A stretch of DNA of 64,000 nt, from positions 2,347,501 through 2,411,500 of the forward strand of contig NZ_JAUSZJ010000002.1 of the NCBI RefSeq assembly GCF_030817475.1. Reading direction: 5' to 3'. The DNA is from Streptomyces sp. V2I9. GTDB taxonomy: Bacteria; Actinomycetota; Actinomycetes; Streptomycetales; Streptomycetaceae. Positions 1 to 8,509 of this stretch are shown here, piece by piece; position 1 is the stretch's first letter, and every line of letters begins with the position of its first letter. The translations under genes and the position numbers were made by a program. The notes beneath the pieces are model-generated. The model saw only the letters and a program-made list of their open reading frames with translations, ran no database searches and was not told where the DNA came from.

Positions 1-1754
1 ACGTCCGCCACCGCGTCGAGCACGCCCCGGTAGCCGGAGCAGCGGCAGAGGTTGCCACAGAGGGCCTGGCGGGTCTCCAGCTCCGTGGGGGCGTGGTTGC
101 CCTCCAGGAGGTCGTGGACGGTCATCGCCATGCCGGGGATGCAGAAACCGCACTGCACGGCTCCGCAGGAGGCCAGCGCGCGCTGGACGTCGGAGGGCTC
201 GCCGTCGACGGCGAGGCCCTCGACCGTACGCACTTCGCTGCCGGCGGCGGTGGCGGCGGGAACCAGGCAGGAGGCGACCAGCCGGCCGTCGACCTGGACG
301 TTGCAGGCGCCGCACTCGCCCTGCGAGCAGCCGTCCTTGGCTCCGGCCAGGCCGAGGCGCTCGCGGAGCACGTAGAGGAGGGACTCGCCGACCCAGGCGT
401 CGCTGACCGGGCGGTCCGCGCCGTTCACGTGCAGCACGTAGGAGGCCGCGGGGTGCTCGCTCGGCGCGTCGAGGGGGGCGGGGGCCGGGGCGGGCACTGC
501 TTCCGGGTCCGGGTCCGGGCTCGAACCCGATTCCGGTTCACGTTCCGGTTCCGGGGTGTCCGGGGCCGCGTCGGGAGTGGTGAACGGTGCCGCGTGTGCG
601 TCGGCGGCCTCGGGGGCGGGCCCGGTGGCCGTGCCGTCCCGCGTGTCCGCCCCGGCCGGGGAAACCTCGGCCACGGCAGCGGCATCGGGGGCGTCGGGTC
701 CGGGAACGGCCGCGGATTCCTGTTCCGCTTCCGCCGGGCCGGCCGCCTCGTCCGACTGCTCCGCCCGCTCCGCCGGTTCGTCCGCCCGACCGTCCGCCAC
801 CGGTTCGGCTTCGGTGGTCTGCCGGGGTTCGGGAACGGCTACGGGATCGGTCTCCGGCTCCGGCACCGGGGCCGGTTCGGGGGTCTGCGCGGCCCAGGGT
901 GCGGGGGCTCCGCCGGGCAGCGTCGCCGGACGGGCGCTGTCCCCGTACCACGGCGACGCCTGCGCCTGCGCCGGGACCGGGAAGGCGTCCGATGCGTCCG
1001 GGAGGTCCCCGTCCGCCGCAGGAACCGTCCACTGGCCCGTGTGACCCGCGGGATCGCTGTGACCGAAGTCGTCGGTGTGCGCGGTGTGGCCCACGGGGTC
1101 GGCGTGGCCCGTGTGGTCGAGCTGGTCGGCGTGGTCGGTCCGGCTCGCGTTCCCCGCGTGGCCGAAGTCGTCCGTGTGACCCGCGTAGTCCACGTGCCCG
1201 GTGTGCCCGGTGTGGCCCGTGTGATCGACGGGTCCGGGGGGGCTCTGCCCGTCCAGGGCGTCGTGGTGCCCGGCCGCCGGGGCGGTCGGCGTCTCCCCCA
1301 GCACCTCCGTGAAGTTCCACTGGGCCGTGGCGTGCGAGGTGTCCTCGTACGGGCCCTGGTAGCCGCTCGGGACGCCGCCCTGCTGGTTCGGGTCGGGCCA
1401 GTGGATCGCACCGGCCCCCTGGTGGGCGGCGGCCTCCCGGGCGCGCTGCTCGGCCTCGGCCTGCTGAGCCTGCGTCTGGACCACCCAGCTGCCCGTCGCC
1501 GCCGGGTCGAGACCGGCGGCCGGGGTCAGCGGCACGATCATCGGGGGCACGTACCCGTGGCCGGGCGCGGCCAGCGGGATGTCCGCCAGGTCCTCCGGCG
1601 GGATGTGCACGAACGCGGTGGCGTCGGCGTCGAAGCCGTCGCCCTGCGAGGTCGGCTCCCAGCCGCCGTACCGGGAGTCCGGGCCCTCGGAGTGCCCCTG
1701 CCACCCGTACTGATCGTGCTGGTCGTGCTGGTTGGGGTTTTCCTCATTGCTCAC
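1..1754 (-). CDS. 2Fe-2S subunit of xanthine dehydrogenase-type enzyme, partial, with long N-terminal extension
   Basis: The C-terminal part is the two-[2Fe-2S] electron-transfer subunit of a molybdenum hydroxylase. It shows GCSQGECGAC (plant-type ferredoxin cluster) followed by QCGFCIPG and CGNLCRCSGY (second cluster). The gene starts at GTG 1754 and overlaps the stop of the FAD-subunit gene as GTGA, so the two are translationally coupled. No stop is reached before base 1, so the C-terminus is missing. The ferredoxin domain begins only near residue 437. Before it lies a low-complexity, probably disordered region: Gln/Ala-rich, then a His/Asp/Gly/Thr stretch at about residues 176-238 with 13 His, then Pro/Glu/Ala-rich. 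Family members are usually about 160-200 residues. The frame is open with coding-type third positions, so the extension looks real. Substrate is unknown; the molybdenum subunit probably follows to the left. Confidence 0.85.
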   Translation of the reverse strand, partial: MSNEENPNQHDQHDQYGWQGHSEGPDSRYGGWEPTSQGDGFDADATAFVHIPPEDLADIPLAAPGHGYVPPMIVPLTPAAGLDPAATGSWVVQTQAQQAEAEQRAREAAAHQGAGAIHWPDPNQQGGVPSGYQGPYEDTSHATAQWNFTEVLGETPTAPAAGHHDALDGQSPPGPVDHTGHTGHTGHVDYAGHTDDFGHAGNASRTDHADQLDHTGHADPVGHTAHTDDFGHSDPAGHTGQWTVPAADGDLPDASDAFPVPAQAQASPWYGDSARPATLPGGAPAPWAAQTPEPAPVPEPETDPVAVPEPRQTTEAEPVADGRADEPAERAEQSDEAAGPAEAEQESAAVPGPDAPDAAAVAEVSPAGADTRDGTATGPAPEAADAHAAPFTTPDAAPDTPEPEREPESGSSPDPDPEAVPAPAPAPLDAPSEHPAASYVLHVNGADRPVSDAWVGESLLYVLRERLGLAGAKDGCSQGECGACNVQVDGRLVASCLVPAATAAGSEVRTVEGLAVDGEPSDVQRALASCGAVQCGFCIPGMAMTVHDLLEGNHAPTELETRQALCGNLCRCSGYRGVLDAVAD

Positions 1755-2647
1755 GACAGTGCCCTCCCCAGCGCGCGTCGGGCGAGCGCGGCGACGGTAC
1801 GCCGCAGGTGCAGGACGGCCGGGGACAGCGGCGGGGCCTCTGTACCGTCGGCCGGTGGTGCGTGGTCCGGGATGCAGGCGGCGGCGACGTACTCGCCGAA
1901 GGCGGCCAGCGCGTCGGGGGCCAGCCCGCGTTCGCCGTCCCAGTCGATCAGCGAGGCGATCCAGCGCTCCGCCTCCAGCGGGCGCAGCGGCATCGGCGCG
2001 ATCGCGCCGACCGCGCAGCGCACGCCGCGCCGGGCCGGGTCCAGGACGATGGCGACCGAGGCGGTGGCGCGGCCGGGGCCGGTGCGGCCGGTGGCCTTGA
2101 GGAAGACCTGCGGGGCGTGCAGCAGCGGTACGCGGACGAAGCCGATCAGCTCCGCGGGCTCCAGCATCTCGCGGCCGGCGAGCAGGTGGGAGACGGGGAT
2201 CTCGCGGCGGACGCCGCCGGGGCCCGCGACGACGAGCTCGGCCTCCAGAGCGGCCAGCACGGGCAGGGCGTCGCCGGTGGGCGCGGAGGTGACGATGTTG
2301 CCGCCGAGCGTGCCCGCGTTGCGGATCTGGGGCGGTCCGGCGGCGCGGGCGGAGGCAGCGAGGGCGGGGATGAGGGCGGCGAAGTCGGGGCGGCCCATGC
2401 GGGCGTGGGTGAGCCCGGCGCCGAGGAGGGCGTGGCCGTCCTGGTAGTGCCAGCCGCGCAGCTCGCTGATCCGGCCGAGGCCGACCAGCGCGGAGGGGCG
2501 CAGGAGCCCCTTGTTGACGGCCGCCATCAGGTCCGTTCCCCCGGCGACCGGTACGGCTGCGGGCATGGCGCCGAGTGCCGCCACGGCCTCGTCCAACGAG
2601 GCCGGCAGCGTCACCGTCTGCGCCGCCTGCGGTGCGTGCGTGGTCAA
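1751..2647 (-). CDS. FAD-binding subunit of xanthine dehydrogenase-type enzyme
   Basis: Medium subunit of a molybdo-flavoenzyme, which carries FAD between the iron-sulfur subunit and NAD+. The FAD-binding signature is visible as VAGGTDLMAAVN near residue 40 and NAGTLGGNIVTSAPTGD near residue 110, with the C-terminal CO-dehydrogenase flavoprotein domain after it. I chose TTG 2647 (protein MTTHAPQ...) because a GGAAGGGG ribosome site precedes it and the domain starts directly after; an ATG at 2737 in the same frame would add 30 residues of unlikely sequence. Length is about 298 residues, normal for the family. Its stop overlaps the GTG of the iron-sulfur subunit gene. Substrate (purine, aldehyde or other) cannot be told. 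Confidence 0.83.
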   Translation of the reverse strand: MTTHAPQAAQTVTLPASLDEAVAALGAMPAAVPVAGGTDLMAAVNKGLLRPSALVGLGRISELRGWHYQDGHALLGAGLTHARMGRPDFAALIPALAASARAAGPPQIRNAGTLGGNIVTSAPTGDALPVLAALEAELVVAGPGGVRREIPVSHLLAGREMLEPAELIGFVRVPLLHAPQVFLKATGRTGPGRATASVAIVLDPARRGVRCAVGAIAPMPLRPLEAERWIASLIDWDGERGLAPDALAAFGEYVAAACIPDHAPPADGTEAPPLSPAVLHLRRTVAALARRALGRALS

Positions 2648-2990
2648 CCCAGCTGCCCCTTCCCGGTCTCCCGGCTGTCTGGCCTGTTCCGCCGTACGGT
2701 ACGTGCTCACAGCCCGGACGTGGCAACTCTGGCACATCTTCCGAGCGGACCGACGCGAGGGTCCGCGAAGGACGGTTCCGTCCCTGACCTGCGGGATGCT
2801 CCGGTTTGCCAGGTCTTCTGCGCCGAGGGTGAATTGCCACTCTTCAGCGAGGGTTGTACGACTTATGCGTTTCGCGTCCCCCTCGCGGCAGGGGCGGTCC
2901 GCGAGCGGCGCCGGTGGTGGTGCCGGTCCCGAACGCGCGTCGGCCGCAGCCGCCCCGGAGGACGGCTGCGGCCGACGGGCCGGTGCGGGG
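2648..2990. other. Intergenic region, hexosaminidase to xdh-type genes
   Basis: No gene seen. It holds the hairpin terminator of the hexosaminidase gene at 2940-2975 and must hold the promoter of the molybdo-enzyme genes, but no convincing -35/-10 pair could be picked. Confidence 0.5.
2940..2975 (-). terminator. Hairpin terminator after the GH20 gene
   Basis: A perfect 13-bp stem (TCGGCCGCAGCCG and its complement) with a 10-base loop lies 16 bases past the hexosaminidase stop. No long U-run follows, which is usual for Streptomyces terminators. Confidence 0.6.
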
Positions 2991-4694
2991 TCAGACCACC
3001 GGCGGGGCTCCCTCGATCGGGCGGCCCAGTACGCCGGGGCGCCGCTGCCGGGGCAGCGGACCGCCCGGGCGGCGGTAGTCGACGCCGAGGGCGTCGAGCC
3101 GGGCGTAGTGGGCGGTCATCCGGGCGTCGAACGCGGCGAAGTCCCGTTCGGCCGGGGCGGGGAGGGCGGACCAGACGACCTCGGCGAACGCGGCGAGGCG
3201 CGGGAAGACCTGGTAGTCGACGCGGTCCCGGTTCTGCATGACCTCGGTCCACACGTTGGCCTGGGCGCCCAGGATGTGACGGGCCGCCTCCTCGCTCAGG
3301 CCCGGCGGGACGGGCTCGAAGCGGTAGACGTCCTCCAGGGTCCGTACGTATCCGATGGGCATCGGTTCGTCGGGGCCGCCGTCCTGACGGTGGTCCAGGT
3401 ACACCTGCTGCTCGGGGCACATGACCACGTCGTGCCCGGCCTCGGCGGCCGCGATGCCGCCGGCGTAGCCGCGCCAGGAGGAGACGGCCGCCCCTTCGGC
3501 GAGGCCGCCCTCCAGGATCTCGTCCCAGCCGATGAGGCGGCGGCCGCGGGCGGTGAGCCAGGAGTCGAAGTGGCGGATGAACCAGGACTGGAGGCCGTCC
3601 TCGTCCTTCACACCGAGTTCGGCGATCCTGGCCCGGGCCGCCGGGGACGCCTTCCACTGGTCCTTGGGGCACTCGTCGCCGCCGATGTGGACGAACGGCG
3701 AGGTCTCGGCCGGGAAGAGTTCGAGCACCTCCTCCAGGACGCCCTCGAAGAAGCGCAGGGTGATGTCGGTGGGGGCGAGGACGTTCGGGTTGACCCCCCA
3801 GGTGTCCCAGACGGAGAGGGCGGTGGTGTCGACGACGTCGGTGTTGCCCAGTTCGGGGTAGGCGCTGATCGCGGCCTGCGAGTGGCCCGGTATGTCGATC
3901 TCGGGGACGACCCGGATGTGCCGCTCGGCGGCGTAGGCGACGATCTCGCGGATGTCGTCCCGGGTGTAGAAACCGCCGTGGGGGGTCTCGTCCCACAGGT
4001 CGGAGGCCCGGTGGCCGTACTTGGTGCGCGAGCGCCAGGAGCCGACCTCGGTCAGGCGCGGGTAGCGCTCGATCTCGATGCGCCAGCCCTGGTCGTCGGT
4101 GAGGTGGAAGTGGAAGACGTTCAGCTTGTGGGCGGCCAGCAGGTCCAGGTAGCGCAGGACGTCGTCCTTGGGCAGGAAGTGCCGGGACACGTCGAGCATC
4201 ATGCCGCGCCAGCCGAAGCGGGGTTCGTCCTCGACGAGGACCGGCGGGACCTCCCGGGTGCCGCCCGGCGTGAGGGGCGCGCGCCGGAAGACGTCGGGGC
4301 CCAGGAGCTGACGGAGGGTCTGCGCGCCGTGGAAGACGCCGGCCGCGGTGCCGCCCGTGATGCGTACGGCGTTCGCCTCGACGGCCAGGCGGTAGCCCTC
4401 GGGGGCGAGCGAGGCGTCGAGGGCCAGCACGATGCCCCGCCCGGTGGAGCCGGTGCCCGAGCCGTCGCCCGCGCCCGTGCCGTCGCCCTCGGGGAAGGGC
4501 AGGCCGGTGGCCGGGCCGAGGGTGGCGCGCAGCCAGCGGGCGACGCCCTCGGTGCCGGGCCCGGCGGTCAGCGGAGTGGTGCAGTCGAGCGGGTACGGTC
4601 CGGCGGCGGCCGCGGTCAGGGTGCGCGGGGCCGGGACGAGGCCGAGGGCCGCGGTGTCCACGGCGCCCGTGACCAGGGGGTTCTCGGGTGTCAT
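2991..4694 (-). CDS. Beta-N-acetylhexosaminidase, GH20
   Basis: Removes terminal GlcNAc from chito-oligosaccharides. The GH20 signature HIGGDECPKDQW stands near residue 335, with the catalytic Asp-Glu pair intact; GWRGMMLDVSRHF and FHFHLTDDQGWRIEI are further family blocks of the TIM barrel, and the N-terminal alpha/beta domain precedes them. No signal peptide is visible, so it probably acts in the cytoplasm on imported oligomers. Start ATG 4694 has AAGGA nine bases upstream and sits four bases after the permease stop; an upstream GTG/ATG at 4718 would overlap the permease. About 567 residues. It is the last gene of the ABC operon starting at 7900, which fits import followed by hydrolysis. 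Confidence 0.9.
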   Translation of the reverse strand: MTPENPLVTGAVDTAALGLVPAPRTLTAAAAGPYPLDCTTPLTAGPGTEGVARWLRATLGPATGLPFPEGDGTGAGDGSGTGSTGRGIVLALDASLAPEGYRLAVEANAVRITGGTAAGVFHGAQTLRQLLGPDVFRRAPLTPGGTREVPPVLVEDEPRFGWRGMMLDVSRHFLPKDDVLRYLDLLAAHKLNVFHFHLTDDQGWRIEIERYPRLTEVGSWRSRTKYGHRASDLWDETPHGGFYTRDDIREIVAYAAERHIRVVPEIDIPGHSQAAISAYPELGNTDVVDTTALSVWDTWGVNPNVLAPTDITLRFFEGVLEEVLELFPAETSPFVHIGGDECPKDQWKASPAARARIAELGVKDEDGLQSWFIRHFDSWLTARGRRLIGWDEILEGGLAEGAAVSSWRGYAGGIAAAEAGHDVVMCPEQQVYLDHRQDGGPDEPMPIGYVRTLEDVYRFEPVPPGLSEEAARHILGAQANVWTEVMQNRDRVDYQVFPRLAAFAEVVWSALPAPAERDFAAFDARMTAHYARLDALGVDYRRPGGPLPRQRRPGVLGRPIEGAPPVV

Positions 4695-4698
4695 GACG

Positions 4699-5610
4699 TC
4701 AGTCCTTAACCGCGCCACCCAGTCCGGAGACGAGGCGTCGCTGTACGAGTACGAAGAAGACCAGTACGGGGATGGTCATCACCGTCGAGCCTGCCATGAT
4801 CCCTCCCCAGTCGTTCTCGTCCGGTTTGAAGAAGACCAGCAGCGCCATCGGCAGCGTCGACTGGGAGGTGTCGCTGATGATGAAGGACTTCGCGAACAGG
4901 AAGTCGTTCCAGGTGGTGATGAAGGAGAAGACGCTGGTCGCCACGAGGCCCGGGAAGACCAGCGGGAAGAGGATCTGCCACAGGAACCGGGTGCGGCTCG
5001 CCCCGTCGATGTAGGCGGCCTCCTCCAGTGCCTCGGGGACGGCCTTGACGAAGCCGCGCAGCATCCAGATGGCGAACGGCAGCGAGAAGGCCAGGTGCGG
5101 CAGGATCAGCGAGCCGAGGGTGTTGAGCTGGCCGAAGTCCCGCATGAGGAAGAACAGCGGGATGGTCAGCGCCTCGACCGGCACCATCTGCGCGACCAGG
5201 AACATGATCAGCAGCGTGGTGCGGAACCTGAAGCGGAACCGGGTCACGGCGGTGGCGGCCAGGAAGGCGACCAGCGCGGAGAGGATGACGACGGTGCCCG
5301 CCACCAACAGGCTGTTGAGGAAGTAGCGCCCGAAGTCCTGCTGTTCGAAGACCCGGCGGAACGAGTCGAGCGAGGGGGCGAGCGTCCAGGGGCGGGCGTC
5401 GGTGGACTGGATCTCCCCGGCCGGTTTGAACGCGGAGAGCACCATCCAGTACAGCGGGAAGGCGACCGCGACGGCGATCAGGAGGGCGGCGGCCTCGGCG
5501 GCCAGCCTGCCGGGGCGCTTGACGCGCAGGAGCCCGGCGATGCCGCCGCTCCCCCGCGTACCGCCGCGTACGGTCCGCTCGGGCACGGCGCTGTCGGTCG
5601 TCGCGCTCAC
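4699..5610 (-). CDS. Sugar ABC transporter permease (MalG/DasC type)
   Basis: Second inner-membrane permease of the operon. It has about six membrane segments and the cytoplasmic EAA loop EEAAYIDGASRTRFLWQIL near residue 190 that docks on the ATPase. It starts at GTG 5610, overlapping the stop of the preceding permease as GTGA, so it is translationally coupled. Length 303 residues is typical. Longer frames reaching 6147 are readings through the neighbour. It works with the binding protein at 6596-7900 and the permease at 5607-6593; no ATPase gene is present in the operon. Confidence 0.9.
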   Translation of the reverse strand: MSATTDSAVPERTVRGGTRGSGGIAGLLRVKRPGRLAAEAAALLIAVAVAFPLYWMVLSAFKPAGEIQSTDARPWTLAPSLDSFRRVFEQQDFGRYFLNSLLVAGTVVILSALVAFLAATAVTRFRFRFRTTLLIMFLVAQMVPVEALTIPLFFLMRDFGQLNTLGSLILPHLAFSLPFAIWMLRGFVKAVPEALEEAAYIDGASRTRFLWQILFPLVFPGLVATSVFSFITTWNDFLFAKSFIISDTSQSTLPMALLVFFKPDENDWGGIMAGSTVMTIPVLVFFVLVQRRLVSGLGGAVKD

Positions 5611-6593
5611 AGTTCCTCCCCCTGGCGCCGCACCAGGCGCAGATAGACCAGCGTGACGGCCAGCAGGATCACCAGCATCACGACACCGATGGCCGATCCG
5701 AGGCTGTACTGCGAGGACGCGAACGCCTTCTGGTACGCGTACACGTTGAGCACCAGGTTCTGGCCGGCGATGCCGCCGCCGCTGGTCATGACGTAGATCT
5801 GGGTGAAGACCTTGAAGTCCCAGATGATCGACTGGATGGTGACGACGATGAGGATGGGCTTGAGCATCGGCGCCATGATGGTGCGCCAGATCCGCCACTG
5901 GGACGCGCCGTCCAGCGAGGCGGCCTCCAGCACCTCGGTGGGGATGGCCCGGATGCCCGCGTACACGGTGACCATCACGAACGGGAACGAGCACCACAGG
6001 ACTTCCATCAGCACGAGCGCGAAGGCGCTGTAGCGGCCGTACGTCCAGGAGAAGTCGCCCAGCCCCAGCACCTTGTTGACCGGTCCGAAGTCGGGGTCGA
6101 AGAGGAAGACCCAGACGGTGGAGCCGGTGATCGCGGGGGTGGCCCACGCGCCGAGCGCGGCCATCATCAGCGCGAGCCGGGGCAGGGCGCGGATGCGGGT
6201 GAGCAGCACGGCGAGCGCGCAGCCGACGAACAGCGTGGAGACCACACAGGCCGCCGCGAAGACCACGGTGGCGAGGAGGACCTGCCAGAACTGGCTGTCC
6301 TCGAAGAGGGTGGCGTAGTTGCCGAACCCCTGGAAGGTGGTCGGTTCGCCGCCGCTGACCTGGGCCTGGGTGTACTCCAGGAACGAGATCAGGCCGAGTT
6401 GGTAGATCGGGTAGACCAGCAGCCCGGCGAGCAGGACGAGGGCGGGCAGCAGGTAGAGCCAGGGGGTCCAGCCGGAGTGCCCCTTGGGCGAGACGGACCG
6501 GCCGCGCCGGGGCGGGCGCGCGGCCGGGGAGCCGCTGCCCGCCCCGGCCGCGCCCGCGGGCGGGGCCTTGAGCGGAGAGGTGTGCGTGGTCAT
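5607..6593 (-). CDS. Sugar ABC transporter permease (MalF/DasB type)
   Basis: First permease of the chito-oligosaccharide-type importer. A cytoplasmic N-terminus rich in Pro, Gly and Arg (about 45 residues) is followed by about six membrane segments; the EAA loop LEAASLDGASQWRIWRTIM is near residue 230. ATG 6593 lies two bases after the stop of the binding-protein gene and the stop overlaps the next permease. Length 328 residues is normal. Family members import sugars together with a binding protein and a separate ATPase. Confidence 0.9.
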   Translation of the reverse strand: MTTHTSPLKAPPAGAAGAGSGSPAARPPRRGRSVSPKGHSGWTPWLYLLPALVLLAGLLVYPIYQLGLISFLEYTQAQVSGGEPTTFQGFGNYATLFEDSQFWQVLLATVVFAAACVVSTLFVGCALAVLLTRIRALPRLALMMAALGAWATPAITGSTVWVFLFDPDFGPVNKVLGLGDFSWTYGRYSAFALVLMEVLWCSFPFVMVTVYAGIRAIPTEVLEAASLDGASQWRIWRTIMAPMLKPILIVVTIQSIIWDFKVFTQIYVMTSGGGIAGQNLVLNVYAYQKAFASSQYSLGSAIGVVMLVILLAVTLVYLRLVRRQGEEL

Positions 6594-6595
6594 CG

Positions 6596-7900
6596 TCAGC
6601 CGGCTTCGGTGAAGGCCGCGTCCATCTTCTTCGCCGCGTCGTCCGAGGCCGTCGCCACGTCCTTACGGCCGGAGACGATCTCCTGGAACATCGTCGGCAG
6701 GATCAGCGAGGCGTCGATCTGGCCCCAGGCCGGGGAGGCGGGGACGAACTTGGCGCCCGCGCCCAGGGTCCGGACGAACGGGGCGACGAACGGCTCCTTC
6801 TTCGCGGCGTTGTCCAGGACGTCGGTGTAGGTGGGCAGGAAGCCCATCGCGTCGAACATCGCGGCCTGGGTCTTCTTGCCGGACAGCGACTTCATCAGGT
6901 CGACGGCGAGGGTGCGGTGGGAACTGCTCTTGAGGACGCCGAGGTTGTTGCCGCCCGCGAAGGCCGGGGCGATGGAGCCCTCGGCGACGCCGGGCAGCGG
7001 GACGACGGCGTACTTGCCCTTGACCGCGCCGGCCTCGACGGCCGCGTGGCTGAAGTCGCCGCCGATGGCCATGGCGGCCTTGCCGGAGGCGAAGGCGGTC
7101 ACGGTGGCGTTGCCGCCCATGGAGGCGCACTTGGCGGCCGGGCAGTTGTCGTCGCCGAAGAGGGAGGTGTACGCCTCGATGCCCTTGCGGGACTTCTCGC
7201 TGTTGATGCCGGACGTGTACGTGCCGCCGGTCTCGCCCGCGAGTTCGCCGCCGTTGGCCCAGATGAAGGGCATCGCGCCGTAGGTGTACGCGCCGCCCAC
7301 CGCGAGGCCGTAGAGGTCGGGCTTGGCCTTGCGGATCTTCTTGGCGGTGGAGATCAGCTCGGCCTGGGACTTGGGGGCGTCGATGCCGAGGTCCTTGAAG
7401 ACGTCGGTGCGGTAGTAGAGGGCCCGGACGCCGACGAAGAAGGGCGCGCCGTAGACCTTGTCCCCGACGGTGACGGACTGCTTGGCGATCGGGTCGGTGT
7501 CCTTGGCCTCGTCCCAGGCGCCGAACTCCTCGGTGATGTCCGCGAGTCCGCCGTCCTTGACGTATCCGGCGGTGTCGCTGTTGCCGTACTCGATGAGGTC
7601 GGGGGCGCTCTCGGGGTCGTTGAACGCGGCCTTCATGCGCTGCGCGCGGGTGTCGACGGGTATGTACTCGATCTCGACCTTCGCACCCTTGTGGGCCTTC
7701 TCGAAGTCGGCGACGGCCGCGTCGACGACCTTCTCCTTGGGCTTGTTGCCGACCTCCTGGAAGAGCCAGACACGGAGGGTGCCGCTCTTGTCGTCACCCT
7801 TCGCACTCGTGTCGGAGGTCTGCGGCGCGCAGGCGGTGGCGGTGAGGCCGGCCAGCACAAGCGCCGCAGCCGGGGTGGCAATTCGGGCAGAAAGCTTCAT
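6596..7900 (-). CDS. Extracellular sugar-binding lipoprotein of the GH20 operon
   Basis: Solute-binding protein of an ABC importer, family 1. It has a lipoprotein signal peptide: basic start MKLSARI, a hydrophobic core, and lipobox TATAC with Cys near residue 24, so the mature protein is membrane-anchored outside the cell. The rest is the two-lobed periplasmic-binding fold. Two Cys (DDNCPAAKC) near residue 250 may form a disulfide. The hexosaminidase downstream and the DasR-like site upstream suggest GlcNAc or chito-oligosaccharides as ligand; this is inference, and it may be an NgcE- or DasA-like protein. 434 residues. Confidence 0.88.
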   Translation of the reverse strand: MKLSARIATPAAALVLAGLTATACAPQTSDTSAKGDDKSGTLRVWLFQEVGNKPKEKVVDAAVADFEKAHKGAKVEIEYIPVDTRAQRMKAAFNDPESAPDLIEYGNSDTAGYVKDGGLADITEEFGAWDEAKDTDPIAKQSVTVGDKVYGAPFFVGVRALYYRTDVFKDLGIDAPKSQAELISTAKKIRKAKPDLYGLAVGGAYTYGAMPFIWANGGELAGETGGTYTSGINSEKSRKGIEAYTSLFGDDNCPAAKCASMGGNATVTAFASGKAAMAIGGDFSHAAVEAGAVKGKYAVVPLPGVAEGSIAPAFAGGNNLGVLKSSSHRTLAVDLMKSLSGKKTQAAMFDAMGFLPTYTDVLDNAAKKEPFVAPFVRTLGAGAKFVPASPAWGQIDASLILPTMFQEIVSGRKDVATASDDAAKKMDAAFTEAG

Positions 7901-7922
7901 CCGGAACCCCTACCGGTCATGT

Positions 7923-7939
7923 GTTGCATCATGTGCAAC
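7923..7939. promoter_or_regulatory. Inverted repeat just upstream of the sugar-binding protein gene
   Basis: GTTGCA-TCATG-TGCAAC, a perfect 6-bp inverted repeat, sits 22-38 bases before the start at 7900, where a repressor would block transcription or initiation. Further TGCA-type half sites occur at about 7952 and 8035. It resembles operators of LacI-type sugar repressors, but the regulator is unknown. Confidence 0.4.
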
Positions 7940-7996
7940 GTGCGTTTCGTTCTGCACAACTGGCAGGAGAGTAGATCCGTCTCCGGGGCGACGACA

Positions 7997-8012
7997 AGTG
8001 GTCTCGACCACT
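7997..8012. promoter_or_regulatory. DasR-like operator (dre)
   Basis: AGTGGTCTCGACCACT is a 16-bp near-palindrome that matches the known dre consensus of the GntR regulator DasR (ACTGGTCTAGACCACT) at 14 of 16 positions as I recall it. It lies about 97 bases upstream of the sugar-binding protein gene. DasR represses GlcNAc and chitin utilisation genes and is released by amino-sugar phosphates, which fits the GH20 operon. Confidence 0.75.
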
Positions 8013-8078
8013 CTGTGACCAGCGGATGCAGCCCGTGCAACGCCACCATCCGGTCACCGTCCGTGAGCGGGCATGCGA

Positions 8079-8118
8079 AAGGCCCCCGCGCGCACGTGTC
8101 GTACGCTCCGGGGGCCTT
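8079..8118 (-). terminator. Hairpin terminator after the DUF3039 gene
   Basis: A 10-bp perfect stem (AAGGCCCCCG and complement) with a 20-base loop lies 22 bases past the stop of the DUF3039 gene. Being symmetrical it could act on both strands. Confidence 0.6.
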
Positions 8119-8139
8119 CGGGGGAGGAAGGAGCCGGTC

Positions 8140-8433
8140 CTACTTCTTGTCCTTGCCGCCCTTGCCCTTGTCCTTGTCGCCGCCGGCGCCCATGGACTCG
8201 TAGATCTCCTTGCACATGGGGCAGACCGGGTACTTCTTGGGGTCGCGCCCCGGTACCCAGACCTTGCCGCACAGCGCGACCACGGGAGTGCCCTCCAGGG
8301 CGCTCGCCATGATCTTGTCCTTCTGGACGTAGTGGGCGTAGCGCTCGTGGTCGCCGTCGCCCCTCGACACCTGCGGCGTCGGCTCGACGAGGGTCCCCGT
8401 ACCTGCCCCGCGATCGGGCTCAAGAGTGCTCAT
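8140..8433 (-). CDS. DUF3039 domain protein
   Basis: A 97-residue protein of the actinobacterial DUF3039 family, function unknown. The core runs from about residue 25 (HERYAHYVQKDKIMASALEG) to 80 and has three Cys (ALCGKVW, then CPMC) that may bind zinc. The last 15 residues are Lys/Gly/Asp-rich. I chose ATG 8433 (MSTLEPDRG) rather than the far ATG at 8535 because the leading part of the longer frame looks non-coding. It stands alone between yqgE and the sugar operon. Confidence 0.8.
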   Translation of the reverse strand: MSTLEPDRGAGTGTLVEPTPQVSRGDGDHERYAHYVQKDKIMASALEGTPVVALCGKVWVPGRDPKKYPVCPMCKEIYESMGAGGDKDKGKGGKDKK

Positions 8434-8509
8434 AACCGCCAAGGGTACTGAAAGAGACGGCCCGAGGTTGAGCGAAGGGTCACCCCCGGTCGAACGGAAG
8501 GGCGTCCGG

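Noticed and set aside
93..2447. 784-codon plus-strand frame over the molybdo-enzyme genes
   Set aside because: Gly/Arg/Val-rich shadow of minus-strand genes that have clear iron-sulfur and FAD motifs.
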